Origin: Paragonimus skrjabini miyazakii
Lineage: Eukaryota; Platyhelminthes; Trematoda; Plagiorchiida; Troglotrematidae
Direction: 5' to 3'
DNA: 64,000 bases
Assembly (NCBI GenBank): GCA_014338405.1
Contig: JTDE01000288.1
Coordinates: 182,013 to 246,012, forward strand
Under the pieces are notes generated by a model. It worked only from the letters and a program-made list of their open reading frames with translations. It did no database searches and was not told the origin of the DNA. Below are positions 38,601-46,634 of the stretch, piece by piece. A program made the position numbers and the translations under genes. Positions within the stretch are counted from its first letter, which is position 1; each line of letters opens with the position of its first letter.

Positions 38601-40119
38601 TAGTTTCCAACTACATCTAGTTGTTAATGGGCTCTGGTGTAAAGTCATAAAACGGGAGGCACGAAATTTTGAATTCTTTGTTTACAAAAATGTTGTTAAC
38701 ATTGGCTTATGATAATCTAATACATACGTTTGCTGACATCTAAGCGCAGTTCAAAACTAAAGTTGCTGACATTGCTCAACATTACATTTATACTCCGACC
38801 AGGTATCGAATGGAATTGATTACAAAACACATTCATTCCATAAAACAATGACGTAGCCCTCAAGTATTCACGAACATGTCCACAAGAATATGCAGCTAGT
38901 TTTTATTCAAGGAAACTGCACCACGAAAGCTACCTCTGACCTATCTACTATCCTCAGCGGATTCAACGCCTTTCAGTCTAACAGTCGAAACCGTTGAAAA
39001 TATACCCCCAAAAAAGTGTACGCCACATTAATCAACCTCGATATATATATGTATATATATATATGGAGCTTTTCTAAGTTTACCTAAAGTTATGCGATTT
39101 CATTACCACCCACGCTTACGTGAAAATCACAGATAACAGTAAACCTAAATGACTGAAAAAGTTATCGGACAAAATCTTCTGACATGCAGCACCGGGACGT
39201 CAGTGTACCGAACAAACATAACCCAAACATAAATCACTGGCTGTTGGCCGTATATTTAACTGAACACTGTTAGTCACAATGGATATAATCATACGACCTG
39301 GAGGAAACTGATTTAATTAACTTCGAAAAATCCACACAACATACAAAAGTGAATAAGTCACATCCCACCAGTCACGCAACAATTATACTGATGAGACACA
39401 GGTGAGCGCACGAGGTAAATTCGATGGTTGAACGCTTTAGTTTCAAGATGAGGGTGCGTACAACGTCATCAGCTTTCTAATTTGAAGCCCAAAAACGATT
39501 TTCATCTGTGATTGAGGGCGCTGTAAGCATTCAAGCACTTGTGGAACGGTGCACTCTTTCTACGTAAGTTTATTTCTCCCTCATTTTCCAGTTACGTCAA
39601 AGCCTAATAAATTTAACTCCACCAGATACATGTGTAGGTGACAGGTAATCAAGGAGCGTTCAATTTAACTGACGCCAAATGCGACGGCTTGGATAAAATT
39701 TCAGAACACCAGAGACAACTCGGCTACTTTTTAATCAATTAGTTAGTTATCGGGCAAGTTAAAAAACACGTTCTCACTTACTCGGAAAGTGTTACAGGTG
39801 ACTGGTGTCTCGCGAGACTGACACAATTGTTCCCTAGTTGTGTGTCGCTTGCTGAATGCCGCGAGTCGCCGAGACCCGAAGTAGCATACCTGGTCGAGTC
39901 TAGTTTTGAATCCGGCCAGACAGACTTGGGTTTGATGTCTAGCACATCGCAAGCGCCGAAGACCGGTTTGGTCAATCGCTTGGGACCGGCGGAAGGAGGA
40001 GTCAAGGTCGAATTACCTGCGCCCATAGTCATGATGGATATGGAAGAGTTGAGCGAAGAAGACGAGGAGGAGGAAGCAGTCACGCTGGTTGCCAGGATCA
40101 CGGTTGGGCCAATTTCCAT
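1609..40119 (-). CDS. RGS17/19/20-like: RGS protein, RZ/A subfamily (RGS17/19/20-like), six exons
   Basis: GTPase-activating protein for G-alpha subunits; vertebrate RZ members act on Gz/Gi/Go at membranes, to which a palmitoylated cysteine string tethers them (family knowledge). Join: 40119-39782, 33590-32577, 32025-31933, 23271-23210, 10082-9916, 1806-1609; total 1872 nt, 623 residues. All introns are GT-AG and phases agree at every junction. Residues 1-438 are a Ser/Thr/Asn-rich, probably disordered extension; 439-451 are the cysteine string CCFCWCCCCSCSC; 452-482 are a linker starting MRVR, like LTVR in relatives; about 488-607 are the RGS box. Conserved G-alpha contact residues are visible: SEEN (Asn520), Asn572 in NANM, Asp595 and Arg599 in HRDSYLRFL. 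Vertebrate members are mostly about 210 residues, so the extension is unusual. RGS17, 19 and 20 cannot be told apart; this may be a single ancestral-type member. Exon 1 is the least certain part, and translation could also start at ATGs inside exon 2. Confidence 0.9.
5460..5700 (+). mobile_element. Possible Ty3/gypsy integrase C-terminal remnant
   Basis: Joining two overlapping frames gives NIKILGTGC, then RWSIPWVTQWITYETVGQVA, then TSKWVRSRKPHPSYKK. This follows the order of the integrase tail of gypsy elements: a basic patch, W-x-P-G-x-V, a G-x-V-x-Y strand, then W-V-R-H-x-N-Q-L-R-P. The match is by eye, needs a frameshift, and no catalytic core was found next to it. Confidence 0.3.
6971..7350. 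repeat. Dispersed repeat, copy 1 (about 380 bp)
   Basis: This stretch matches 11293-11616 along its whole length in the same orientation, by eye about 80-85% identical. Shared blocks include CACGGTTGTTTGTTTGCGGG, AATAGTTAGGTCC, ATGGTTTGTCTTTTTGT and GTCAGTAAGAACCGCCG. This copy is longer because ATAGACTTAGCTATT occurs twice (7157-7171 and 7215-7229), 58 bp apart. No coding capacity is seen. It could be a solo LTR or a short nonautonomous element. Confidence 0.75.
7516..7688. repeat. Left inverted arm
   Basis: Reverse complement of 8029-8201; see the enclosing element. Confidence 0.9.
7668..8031 (-). pseudogene. GIY-YIG endonuclease domain of a Penelope-like element
   Basis: Minus-strand reading gives TCSCGAGYVGRTTRRLCQRI, a stop, HHSAWLTKGEV, then AHLVDSGYQ, FQPIYR, and VEAIGIRLRNPQLCAQKKFV followed by LRLPWP. 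CxC-YVGRTxRxL and the E-A-I-x-P-x-LC-x-QK-x-V ending are diagnostic of PLE endonucleases. One in-frame TAA sits where relatives have the Glu of REHHSAW. There is no reverse transcriptase upstream. Confidence 0.85.
8029..8201. repeat. Right inverted arm
   Basis: Reverse complement of 7516-7688; see the enclosing element. Confidence 0.9.
9916..10082 (-). CDS. RGS gene exon 5: RGS box core
   Basis: The exon is 167 nt (2+165), with acceptor CTTTGCAG|GT and donor GAA|GTGAGT. It encodes 55 residues, including FREFLRSEYSEENILFWLAC and EKARMIYEDFISILSPRE. SEEN carries the Asn that stabilises the G-alpha switch regions in this family. Identity to vertebrate RZ proteins is obvious by eye across the whole exon. 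Confidence 0.96.
11293..11616. repeat. Dispersed repeat, copy 2
   Basis: Direct copy of the repeat at 6971-7350, lacking the 58-bp internal duplication. Both copies lie in the same orientation, one on either side of RGS exon 5. Confidence 0.75.
13029..13066. repeat. (AT)19 microsatellite
   Basis: An uninterrupted AT run directly beside the 13.2-14.5 kb PLE and its repeat modules. Confidence 0.95.
13183..14470 (-). mobile_element. Penelope-like element remnant with inverted terminal modules
   Basis: Minus frame 14248-13958 reads the reverse-transcriptase tail: LVSMWLKCVDDTFV (the Y/F-V-DD motif as CVDD), ELQFAKEAETN, MPFLDVLLLRQSNGTIQT. Frame 13883-13587 and on gives the endonuclease lead-in and THRPTDILRNKLCTIKDPVE, then VIYSIPW and, after stops, AYV and KHLKTRLHEHH. 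The order is RT then GIY-YIG endonuclease, as in PLEs. Stops and frameshifts are frequent, and the N-terminal RT is missing. A module of about 100 bp occurs three times around it: 13183-13292 (plus), 14131-14240 (minus) and about 14340-14470 (minus). Partial versions lie at 13066-13105 and 14560-14590. Confidence 0.8.
14589..14618. repeat. (AT)15 microsatellite
   Basis: An uninterrupted AT run at the outer edge of the PLE cluster, mirroring the one at 13029-13066. Confidence 0.95.
15472..15592 (+). other. Possible isolated plus-strand exon
   Basis: This 121-bp segment follows TATTTCTGTTACAG and is followed by GTGAGT. Only one frame is open, 40 codons including MIAHVNGGEILAGYS. The peptide is not recognised and no partner exon was found. 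A chance splice-bounded frame is possible. Confidence 0.2.
16910..16992 (+). repeat. Left flanking repeat of the 17.4-19.6 kb PLE
   Basis: The core TTTAGCCTGATGATGAAGCA and the following GACCATGACCAAACTGGGCA match 19610-19690 in direct orientation, with one-base changes and a small length difference. This fits the LTR-like direct repeats that PLEs often carry. Confidence 0.55.
17430..19643 (+). mobile_element. Penelope-like element, nearly full length, degraded, with a gap inside
   Basis: In order on plus: an N-terminal region near 17440-17560 (FKVLSLEPKFC, LDLESQFKNL); NPF..QHLAAQQSLRQNEDIII before the gap, matching the PLE lead-in to the RT; then SLDITSLFRNIPISKT (about 18220-18270); then NDEVAMGSPVSPLLTDIF and FYKRYVDNICMV (18400-18545). 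The palm motif is YVDN instead of YVDD. The endonuclease follows at about 19125-19270: CGSSYIGRTTRGLSDRMREH then HSAWLARGL. At least three frameshifts or stops separate the blocks. A further open stretch runs to 19643 and overlaps the right flanking repeat. Confidence 0.85.
17694..18056. other. Assembly gap (363 N)
   Basis: The run of N lies inside the PLE, just after its RT lead-in. Frames reported as open across it are not evidence of coding. Confidence 0.99.
19600..19695 (+). repeat. Right flanking repeat of the 17.4-19.6 kb PLE
   Basis: Direct match to 16910-16992, including ATGATGAAGCACTGAAA and ACTAAACCGGGCA. Confidence 0.55.
19970..20050 (-). repeat. Possible tRNA-derived SINE head
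   Basis: Minus-strand reading gives GGCTTTACACTCGGTAGAAC followed by GGTTTCGAATCCAGC. This resembles a Pol III A box and B box at tRNA spacing. No foldable full tRNA was made, and it differs from the two SINE-like copies at 54.9 and 60.9 kb. Confidence 0.3.
20350..21290 (-). mobile_element. Penelope-like element remnant (RT N-terminal half and tail)
   Basis: Minus-strand blocks in order: YAKKMLPELNDFGKLQRIDS (about 21265-21205), FGSLKPC, LARWLVQPLTPLKQKFGSFV (about 20990-20940), LKSLFINVSLHQAIVVL (about 20880-20830, the TSLFTNVPL motif), and after a damaged region YQKPTKTGRYIHFTD (about 20600-20555, the YRKPTxTGxYxHF motif). The palm catalytic segment is absent and there are many stops. No endonuclease was found. 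Confidence 0.7.
23210..23271 (-). CDS. RGS gene exon 4 (62 nt): start of the RGS box
   Basis: A very short exon (1+60+1 nt) with acceptor ACAACACAG|A and donor CCCCG|GTAAGC. It encodes LTYEEIKSWEDSFDLLMQCP, the first helix of the RGS box. It aligns with the PTAEEVLSWSQNFDKMM region of RGS17 and keeps the Trp and Phe-Asp spacing. It is too short to be found by ORF length. It was located by motif, and the phases on both sides then proved correct. Confidence 0.88.
23541..23740 (+). repeat. Three-copy dispersed repeat, copy 1
   Basis: Matches 47061-47262 and partly 58681-58800 in the same orientation. Shared blocks include GATTAGCCTGCCA, CATAAGTAG, AGTAAGA, GGGAG and TTGTGAGTG. It follows a TATATAC-rich stretch. 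The minus strand is unusually open, but the peptide is not recognised. Confidence 0.65.
26754..27508 (-). mobile_element. RTE-like non-LTR retrotransposon, endonuclease fragment
   Basis: From about 27180 the minus strand encodes the start of an AP-like endonuclease: INIGAFNVRTL (metal and substrate Asn), DVCCISEARIQD (catalytic Glu), SGD, GQAGVGIFLS, WIPVSSRLCAVRLTGS, and LFIVSAYAPTD. Upstream in other frames (27508-27190) lies a Pro/Ser-rich leader. The frame runs off after SAYAPTD, so the second half of the endonuclease and the whole RT are missing. This is a 3' loss, unlike the usual 5' truncation of LINEs. The family is the endonuclease-RT type common in flukes. Confidence 0.85.
29260..29720 (+). 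mobile_element. Penelope-like element, RT fragment
   Basis: Plus-strand pieces: LNVTRAELQQLAQFILW (about 29273-29325), then FYKRYTDYFLAS (29405-29445, the YxRYVDD motif with both Asp positions disturbed), then EDGSIQWIKYRKQTSSNLST (29570-29630), FDNFFLLNQRRNLMRY. The blocks keep PLE order and spacing, but frames differ and stops intervene. No endonuclease follows. Confidence 0.6.
31933..32025 (-). CDS. RGS gene exon 3: linker after the cysteine string
   Basis: The exon is 93 nt (1+90+2) with acceptor CAACCTACAG|C and donor GAAAA|GTGAGT. Its first base completes the split Cys codon of the string, and it then reads MRVRANVHGSKRPS. This corresponds to the LTVRNEE-type linker of RGS17. It ends in SVDE plus AA, which the first base of exon 4 turns into Lys. 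Confidence 0.85.
32026..32576 (-). other. RGS intron 2
   Basis: A short (551 bp) intron between the cysteine-string exon and the linker exon. No repeats or open frames of note. Confidence 0.8.
32577..33590 (-). CDS. RGS gene exon 2: Ser/Thr-rich extension and cysteine string
   Basis: The exon is 1014 nt (1+1011+2) with acceptor CTCTACAG|C and donor TCGTG|GTAAGT. It encodes about 325 residues of polar low-complexity sequence, followed by CCFCWCCCCSCS at the 3' end. That string is nearly identical to the palmitoylation string of vertebrate RGS17 and is the defining mark of the RZ subfamily. The open frame continues a little upstream of the acceptor, so alternative starts or a retained intron are possible. 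Internal ATGs (for example in VPMAHSAAV) could give shorter isoforms. Confidence 0.85.
33916..34404 (+). CDS. Candidate two-exon small gene, 62 residues, unknown function
   Basis: Exon 33916-34023 starts at the first ATG four bases after a CTTCGCAG acceptor-like site. It reads MPANVEQIELACVVDD to QAELLE and ends at GAG|GTTAAGTA. After a 300-bp intron, exon 34324-34404 (acceptor ACTAAG|CGT) reads RPEADEKKDRLINEKESLSK to EKT and a stop, in matching phase. The product would be a charged, helix-prone peptide. An AG just before the ATG would fit spliced-leader trans-splicing, which flatworms use. I do not recognise the protein. The second acceptor is weak, and both exons are short enough to be chance. 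Confidence 0.3.
36960..37072 (+). repeat. Short dispersed repeat, copy A
   Basis: Shares about 80 bp with 44890-44967 in the same orientation: TCATCATAA, ATGACCCCGACCAGAAGGTA then TGTGG, then CGCTTATCTCAATAGTGACG. It could be an LTR or LINE-tail remnant. Confidence 0.5.
39041..39064. repeat. (AT)n microsatellite
   Basis: An AT run interrupted by one G. Confidence 0.9.
39782..40119 (-). CDS. Putative exon 1 of the RGS gene (N-terminal extension)
   Basis: An open frame starts at ATG 40119 (MEIGPTVILAT) and runs 112 codons plus two bases to a good donor, GA|GTAAGTGAG. Its two leftover bases combine with the first base of exon 2 to make an Asp codon, so the phases fit. The peptide has a seven-serine run and is Ser/Thr/Pro-rich, in keeping with the start of exon 2. 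No homology supports the link, and an upstream 5' exon or another start is possible. The opposite strand is also open here and may be a shadow. Confidence 0.45.
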
Positions 40120-40799
40120 GTGCAGGTAGCAGGTGACAAAGCTCAATGAAGAATATAAAAAGAGTACATTGCCTGTATAAGATATTTATCACCGTGAAGC
40201 TGGCATAAACGTAAGCATCAGTTCGCTGGTAACTTCCAATATGCAGTATACATTCTAAATGAGTGCGTTATTGTGTGCTTCTCCAGACTTCTTAGCTCAC
40301 AGAATATCGATCAGCAGATGTCTACTCACGGGACAAAGTATAAAGTCAAACTATTTGAACCTGACTATCTACATAGGTTGTATCTGAGACCTAAAAAATG
40401 GTACATTTTAGTTACAGGACCGATTAATTATAGAAAAACGGTGTATCCAGGCCAACCACAAGTCACGTGCATTCAGTTGATAGAGCTTTGTATTTTCTAT
40501 CAAATCCGGTGTTCCGTTGAAGGTTGTTCTTGTTCACAGTACTAATTATTGAAAACTTGTTAGTTTCCGAAACGAAACCAAAAACCGGTACTCAGCAATT
40601 GCAGTTTTGTTCAGTTTCTATGGATTATTTTATAGACAAGCAGCGGCAGCAATACAGTGAAGAAAAACAATTGGCTCCAAAGCCTCGAACTTTCTATTAG
40701 GTGGCTCACCTTAGTTGCAGCTTGTCTATTCTAGCATGTGACACATTAAACAATTACTCATACAATCACTATAACAAAGCCTGGTGATGCGCCAGATTG

Positions 40800-43700
40800 T
40801 CATCCGGATCGGTCATTTTGCTGACATGTCAGTTTGCTCCGGTAGTCGACACTGATTGACCACAGCCTTGCACAAATCGTTGGTTGACCTCGCACAGATG
40901 TGTTCGTCCAACCCAATCCCATGGTATCCTCCCACTTTCTGTAACAGAGTCTATTCCTGCTTGTTGATAACAACTCCTCATTTGTGGCGGGTTCCTGTAT
41001 CCGTTATTGCCAGTTCTCTCAAATACGCCCGATTCCTCCTCTATACTTTTTCTGCGGTTTCTACTTCTTACGATCAATAACCACAGGCCCTCACCACAAC
41101 TCCTTCTGCCCATCGCCGTGGGCTTATCGGAACACATTTTACTTATACCTTGTCGCCCACCCGCAGTATAAGTGGACCGCGGTCTCCTCGGTTGGTTTAC
41201 CATGCATTTTCCCGAATCAATATGTCCTCCGGTTTCGCGTGTTCACTGAGTTAGTAACAGCTTTCTTGTTGTCGGTAGATGCGTATGTGTTACTCTCCTC
41301 AACATTCTTTGAAGTGAACTGGGGTACATAGGTTCATTTGGTATATTCCGTTTTCTGGATATCATCAAACACAGATCATTTACGGATAGCTGTGCAAGTC
41401 ACAACAGTCAACTTGCCATTTTGACCACTGCTTCGGCCTTGCCATTTGACTGACTTTAGTACGGACAAGCAGTCCGTACGATGGTCGAATCCTCGTGATC
41501 AGTGAACGGTTTGAATTCCGTTCCAATGAAATGTGGTCCATTATTCGAGAAGATTTCAGGTATGCTTCATGGTACAAATTAGACCCGAAGGCTCTTAATG
41601 ACCGTAATTGAGGTAGTAGTGTTCAGCCATTCCAACTCGCAGAAATCGGTCAAATACTCCATTACGACAAAGTATCGTGTGTCGTAAAATGTAAAGATAT
41701 CCACAAACGCTAGATACCAAGGTCTCTGGGGGATATGACATATCAGCAATGTTTCCGACATGCGGTACAGCTTAGAATGTCGCCTCTTACGGAACATGAC
41801 ATCCAAGGCCAATTAGGAAACCTCCTCTATTTTCCATGTGTCAGATGAACATGTTCCAACAACTTGTGCTGAAACGTTCCAGGTGTTGTAACTCTTTCAC
41901 TGCTGAATATCAAACCATTTTCCTAGATAACTTAACCATGGTTGTTAAATGACAAGGTACTCTGTTTTTCCATCAAAAAGTTATTACTTCCCGAAAAAGC
42001 GATCTTGTCAGACCAGAAAAGACGGAAATTTCCAGAACAGCCTAGAGGTAGACTTCACTCACTTTTACCTGCTCGACCTTTGTTTCGATCCGTTCACTGA
42101 TTTTTTACTGAATTTAACTACTATTTCTAGTAACCGTCCTCTAATCTTCGGATTTGGAAATATCTACGGGTCACCACGTATATGCCCTGAATTCCCCTCC
42201 CCCGTTACACACGTTTTAGGGCAGCACAAAGTTGCGTTTTGCACTCATTTTTCGAGTAAACTTAAAAGTAATCAACAGGATCATTCATGCTATTCTCCGG
42301 GGCAGAGGTATTCGTTCTGTTTATCGCAAGGTAGAAAATTTGAGTTGTGTCAGACGCTCCTCTATTCTGTCGTCAATCCACCATATTAACCAGTGCGCTT
42401 ACAACACTAAAGAAGACTGCGAGTTCTTCGGGCAACTTCTTGTTATCGAATGGTCATCCGTTTTTAAACCATTCAGCCAGTCTTTGCAACGCAGCGCCCT
42501 TTGTCGTTGCTCCTCGGGAGTCCACGATGTGAGTAGTTTCCGTCGTAATGACCTTTAGGCGTAATAGTGTCAAAATAAACATGTTCGACGGAGGAACCTT
42601 CCACCAACTCTGGACAGTATGTNNNNNNNNNNNNNNNNNNNNNNNNNNNNNNNNNNNNNNNNNNNNNNNNNNNNNNNNNNNNNNNNNNNNNNNNNNNNNN
42701 NNNNNNNNNNNNNNNNNNNNNNGAGCACCCGGCAGATAGATCAATTCGACGTCGTATTTTTGCTTTCTGATTAGCATTCTCCGTAGCCTTTTCAGTGAAG
42801 CGAATAACAGTTTCAACACTATTGAAGTTAACGGTTTGTGGCTGATATGTTACTGAGTTACTATTGATTCCTATCAAGGGCATAAATGCTGAACCGTTCC
42901 GGGTCGAATAACACTGCCAACATTTTCTTTCCAATTTACGCACAGTTCCGCTCCGTGGCGAAAAGCGCCTACTTCAGTAGTATATCGGTCTTACGTTTTT
43001 TAATAATACAGCACCCGGAGGTAATGTTGCATTGTAGTGGTTGAATATGGGGAGCCACGGTAATAACTCGTTTTATTTGGTTGAATTCTTCCTGTTGTTC
43101 TTCCTCCCAGTTCCGTGATACTCCTTTGTGGGTCAACATGCGGATGAACCGAACCGTTTTGGAAGGAAACTGTTCAGAAAAATGACCATACCATTCAGTT
43201 GTAACAATGTTTTTATCTCTTTGAGAGATTTTTATCCTGACAGTTGACCCTGTTTTCTCGGAGTCTATTATGAGTCTCCATGGCGTTAGCAGATGGCCGT
43301 GAAAGATGACCCCATTTTCTCAGTGTCACTTTGTCGCGCGACAAGCGAATTACTTGACCGATGTAACACTTTAAAAATGCCTCCAGTTTTCGGTCATGAT
43401 TCTCCAGTTTTTCCAAAAGCAGCATATCTGCGATTCATGTGACATTTTTCAACTTGTCAAGCGCCTAGATTAAGCATTCTGGGAAAATTTCGCCCAAAAT
43501 TTTCAGTCCGAACGACAAACGTAACCAACGAGAACGACCAAACAGGGTTCCAAACGTAATAAGGTAACTGGACTTCACGTCTAAAGCCAACTACTAAAAA
43601 GCCAACGATAAGTACACCTTCATGAAAAACGGTCCCGGTAGCATGTCGACGATGGTTGGCAAACGGTAACACTCTTTTCGAAACACCATCTTCACTGTCT

Positions 43701-44560
43701 TCAGATTGATACGACAAACGCGTGCACGGTTAGATAAGTGACCTGCGCACAACGACAGGCGTGGATGCTATATCTGACTTCTTCAAAGTAATGGCAGTCT
43801 GACTGACCCAGATGGCCAGTTCCTCTGTCGGAGCAATGACGTTAATTCGAACTCGTCCGTTTAATTCCGCTATACACTTATCACGTAAGGACTACAAAGC
43901 ACCTCGGATTAACAGCGAAACAGAAACGGTATAGCTAAACACAGATAAGTTGACGGCGCTTGGTGTGTGATCGAAAGTCGAATCACAAACAGAATGCCGA
44001 TGAAGTCATGCGAAGAATCACAGTGATGAACGGCGGTGAAACCCCCCAACTGAGTGGCACCCAAAATGAGCAATAAACCATGGTCAATCACACAAATTCG
44101 AGAATATAAATATGTTCATTGTTCAGATTAGTAACAGGCAGGGTTGTACCTCTTTTAACGAATGTTGTCGCACTACTCCACATTTTCGGCTGTGTATTTT
44201 ATTCATGTAAGTTGGCCTCCTTGAGCAAAGCTGATGACATGACATTAACCGATAAGCCTGGGTCTGGTGGACATCTCTCTATATCTTCCATGTTAATTTC
44301 CAAACAGCCCCTTTTCTGTCTGCTTTATCCGTTGTGCAGATTTACTATCTCACTGTCATCTTCGTTGATCAAACTGCCCGTAGGCGACCTGCAGTGTCCA
44401 GCGAAGTGAGTCTTTCCGGCACTTCGTGCGCGTCTTTTCGCAGATGGGACGGTTTTCTTCCTGAAAAAGATGTCTCCTCCAACGAACTTGGCAGGAGGCT
44501 AGCACAACTTCTTCTGTGTTTCAGATCACAGGATTTAACGCCAAGCCGCAGTTGTCATCC
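40800..44560 (-). mobile_element. Ty3/gypsy-type retrotransposon, degraded gag-pol
   Basis: Blocks follow gag-pol order on minus. A Cys-rich stretch ending KTHFAGHCRS resembles the last nucleocapsid knuckle (about 44490-44380). DPGLSVNVMSSALLKEANLH at 44265-44206 is the protease, with DPG in place of D-T/S-G. LDVKSSYLITFGTLFGRSRW and IADMLLLEKLENHDRKLEAF (about 43580-43350) are the RT, its catalytic DD lost. GVSRNWEEEQQEEFNQIK near 43090 and KKMLAVLFDPERF near 42900 lead into RNase H; RLRRMLI and YDVELIYLPG end it at the N gap. Integrase follows at 41812-41400: PWYLAFVDIFTF (Asp 1 kept), SNNGPHF (Asp 2 now Asn), QSNGKAEAVVK (Glu kept). PRRWAEGVVVRACG, VETAEK and RRNRAYLREL (about 41130-40990) form the integrase tail. 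Stops occur throughout; no LTR pair was identified. Confidence 0.85.
42623..42722. other. Assembly gap (100 N)
   Basis: Exactly 100 N, the usual placeholder for unknown size, inside the gypsy RNase H to integrase linker. Confidence 0.99.
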
Positions 44561-44849
44561 GGGAAAAACATTATTTGTTCCATCGCCCCTTCGCTGTTTA
44601 AAATGTGGGTTCATTGGACGAGTGTCAAGTTCGGAACGTTCAGCAATCACTTAGTCTTTGAACACAGATGAAAATTCTGCTCCAGACAAAGCTGTATCAT
44701 AAGAAAGCGCAGAAAATGTATGATTTTGACGGTTTCTTTCAAGCGACTATACAACTGCCCATTTTTTTCAAGACTCGCCCTTCCTTTGCAAAAACTGGGA
44801 GCATTCGAACGTTTCATTTATTCGTCTCAAACAATAATCCTCTATTTTG

Positions 44850-44967
44850 TGGATGAAAGTGGTTGGACCGTTCCTCCCCTACGATCTCGAAAATTCATCA
44901 TCATAACAGTTATGAGCCTGACCAAAAGGTACTGTGGTTCGCGCCGCCGCTCACCTCAACAGTGACG
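44850..44967 (+). repeat. Short dispersed repeat, copy B
   Basis: Copy of 36960-37072: TCATCATCATAACAG, TGAGCCTGACCAAAAGGTAC, CGCTCACCTCAACAGTGACG. It lies just outside the 5' end of the minus-strand gypsy remnant, so a decayed LTR is possible. Confidence 0.5.
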
Positions 44968-45049
44968 TGGAATATCCTAGAAGAAAACGCTACTAATAAG
45001 GTTGAAAATTAATAAAAAGAAGTCTAAGCTGAAGAACTAGAAATGGTAT

Positions 45050-45640
45050 GGATACAGATAGGCCATTCACTGCGACACACCGCCATCTCGGATGGCGTCT
45101 CTAATCAGCGGTTTGGGTGATCACGAGGCAGGCGGCAGGGAGGCGACACTTACATACTTTGCTCAATGAAGCAGTCAGGGTCCTCGTATTTCGTGACCAC
45201 GTTGTTGCTTGATCACCACACAGTTTTACCCAAGTGTTGGTGGTCTCAATAATATATATATAATGCCAGGTACAGCAAACGATCAGGTGACATACGGAGT
45301 ACGTGACCTAACCATCGCAGGCTGTGTACCGTGATTAGTTGACCAACTGGTCGCGCATCCCCAGCGTTCCGGAATACGCGGCGGCGAACTGTAACATTGC
45401 TCACGCGATCAGTCCAATTCATGTGGACTATTTGGTGAAGTCAACAATGTTCAATTACAGCAAGCCTGTCAATATCTTTGTGAACAGACCACGTTTAAGA
45501 ACCTTTGAGCAAAACAGAACGTACACAAGCATTATATACTAGCTCCTTTCAGCGACAAGCGGACGTCTTTTCGACGCCAGAGATGACGCAGTTTGTCAAA
45601 GGCAACTCGCTAGATTAGTTCACAACAGTGTATCAACGAT
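45050..45640 (-). mobile_element. RTE-like non-LTR retrotransposon, ORF2 C-terminal fragment
   Basis: Minus strand: LRHLWRRKDVRLSLK (about 45590), VRSVLLKGS and TWSVHKDIDRLAVIEHC (about 45510-45440), RVSNVTVRRRVF, then PVGQLITVHSLRWLGHVLRM (about 45350-45290), DRLLYLALY, LCGDQATTW and TLTASLSKV (to about 45170). R-W-x-GH-x-L-R-M with the preceding V-R-R-R-x-F is the typical distal RT/C-terminal region of these elements. Several frameshifts and stops. It need not belong to the same family as the fragment at 26.8-27.5 kb. Confidence 0.8.
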
Positions 45641-46616
45641 TAATAGGCCACTTTCAGGACATTCACAAAGGTGTTACGAACACGGAAAACAGTCTTAAGT
45701 ATGGTAAAACTGCTTTGCATAGCATGGTTCTTGTGAACAGTCAACCAAAGACAGCACATACGTGATGGTTCATCTCCTGTGGTTTAGTGTTGCTTAATTA
45801 TCATCAAATTCATGAACGCAGGTTCGGATCTTGAATACCACGATTGTTCTGCTCTAATTTCTAATCCTCAACCCACAAGTGAGCCAGTATTTTGTTCATG
45901 TGAGATCTGAAGAATTGGGAAACATTCTAAAACTGAAATACCTACATAACTGCTATTATCCCTAGGTGATAAAAGGAGAAAGGACCATTAGTACCTGAAT
46001 TGTATACACAATACATGCAAACTGACTTTCAGTTATGAAACCAAGTACACTGGGGTATGCGACGAGAACAGGGGGAACCCGTTTTGTAAGGAGAATATGC
46101 CGAAGTCGCTTTGCAAATAGTAACCTTGAATAGCCAAACTCGTGCCTAGCTCACCGATGAGGTGAACTCGATAACCATCACCGAACACTACAGTCTTTTA
46201 TACGAGCGCACGCAGCTGTTTTTTTGAGGCAACAAAAATACGATGCGTTCACTCATTTAATTGTGGAGTTCACGACAGACGGTAGTAGACGTGCACTTGT
46301 TTCAAGAACCTACCTCGTTTTTTTAGTACAATCAATATCACATTAATATCATGAGACCATACGTACATACGTGTACATGGGAGAGAAAAAGATCAAATAC
46401 CAATGAGGTCTTATATATGTGTTGACCACAAAAATGAAAACAACTAGAGATTTCGTAAGTGTATGCAAAAGTTCTCGGGAAAACAAACTGGACATAGAAG
46501 CGCATAGGCAGGCGACACAATAACAGATTATTTGAAAATGTTGAAGAAGTAATATTAACACAACTGATAAGCACATACGGACAGCTAATCGATAACAAAA
46601 ATAAACGGACACGCAG

Positions 46617-46634
46617 ATATATATATATATATAT
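46617..46634. repeat. (AT)n microsatellite
   Basis: An uninterrupted AT run. Confidence 0.9.

Larger units (their letters stand above)
33591..39781 (-). other. Putative RGS intron 1
   Basis: A 6.2-kb intron if exon 1 is right. It contains a candidate small plus-strand gene (33916-34404) and a short repeat near 36.97-37.07 kb. An acceptor-bounded frame at 35487-35685 (plus) has one hydrophobic segment (FMVWNILLATAILMLFVQF) and is unrecognised. From 34.4 to 35.4 and 37.1 to 39.7 kb nothing is recognisable. Confidence 0.5.

Noticed and set aside
39827..40129. Plus-strand 100-codon frame with an acidic EEDEEEE stretch
   Set aside because: It is the shadow of the Ser-run coding on minus, which has a better donor and phase match to the RGS exon 2.
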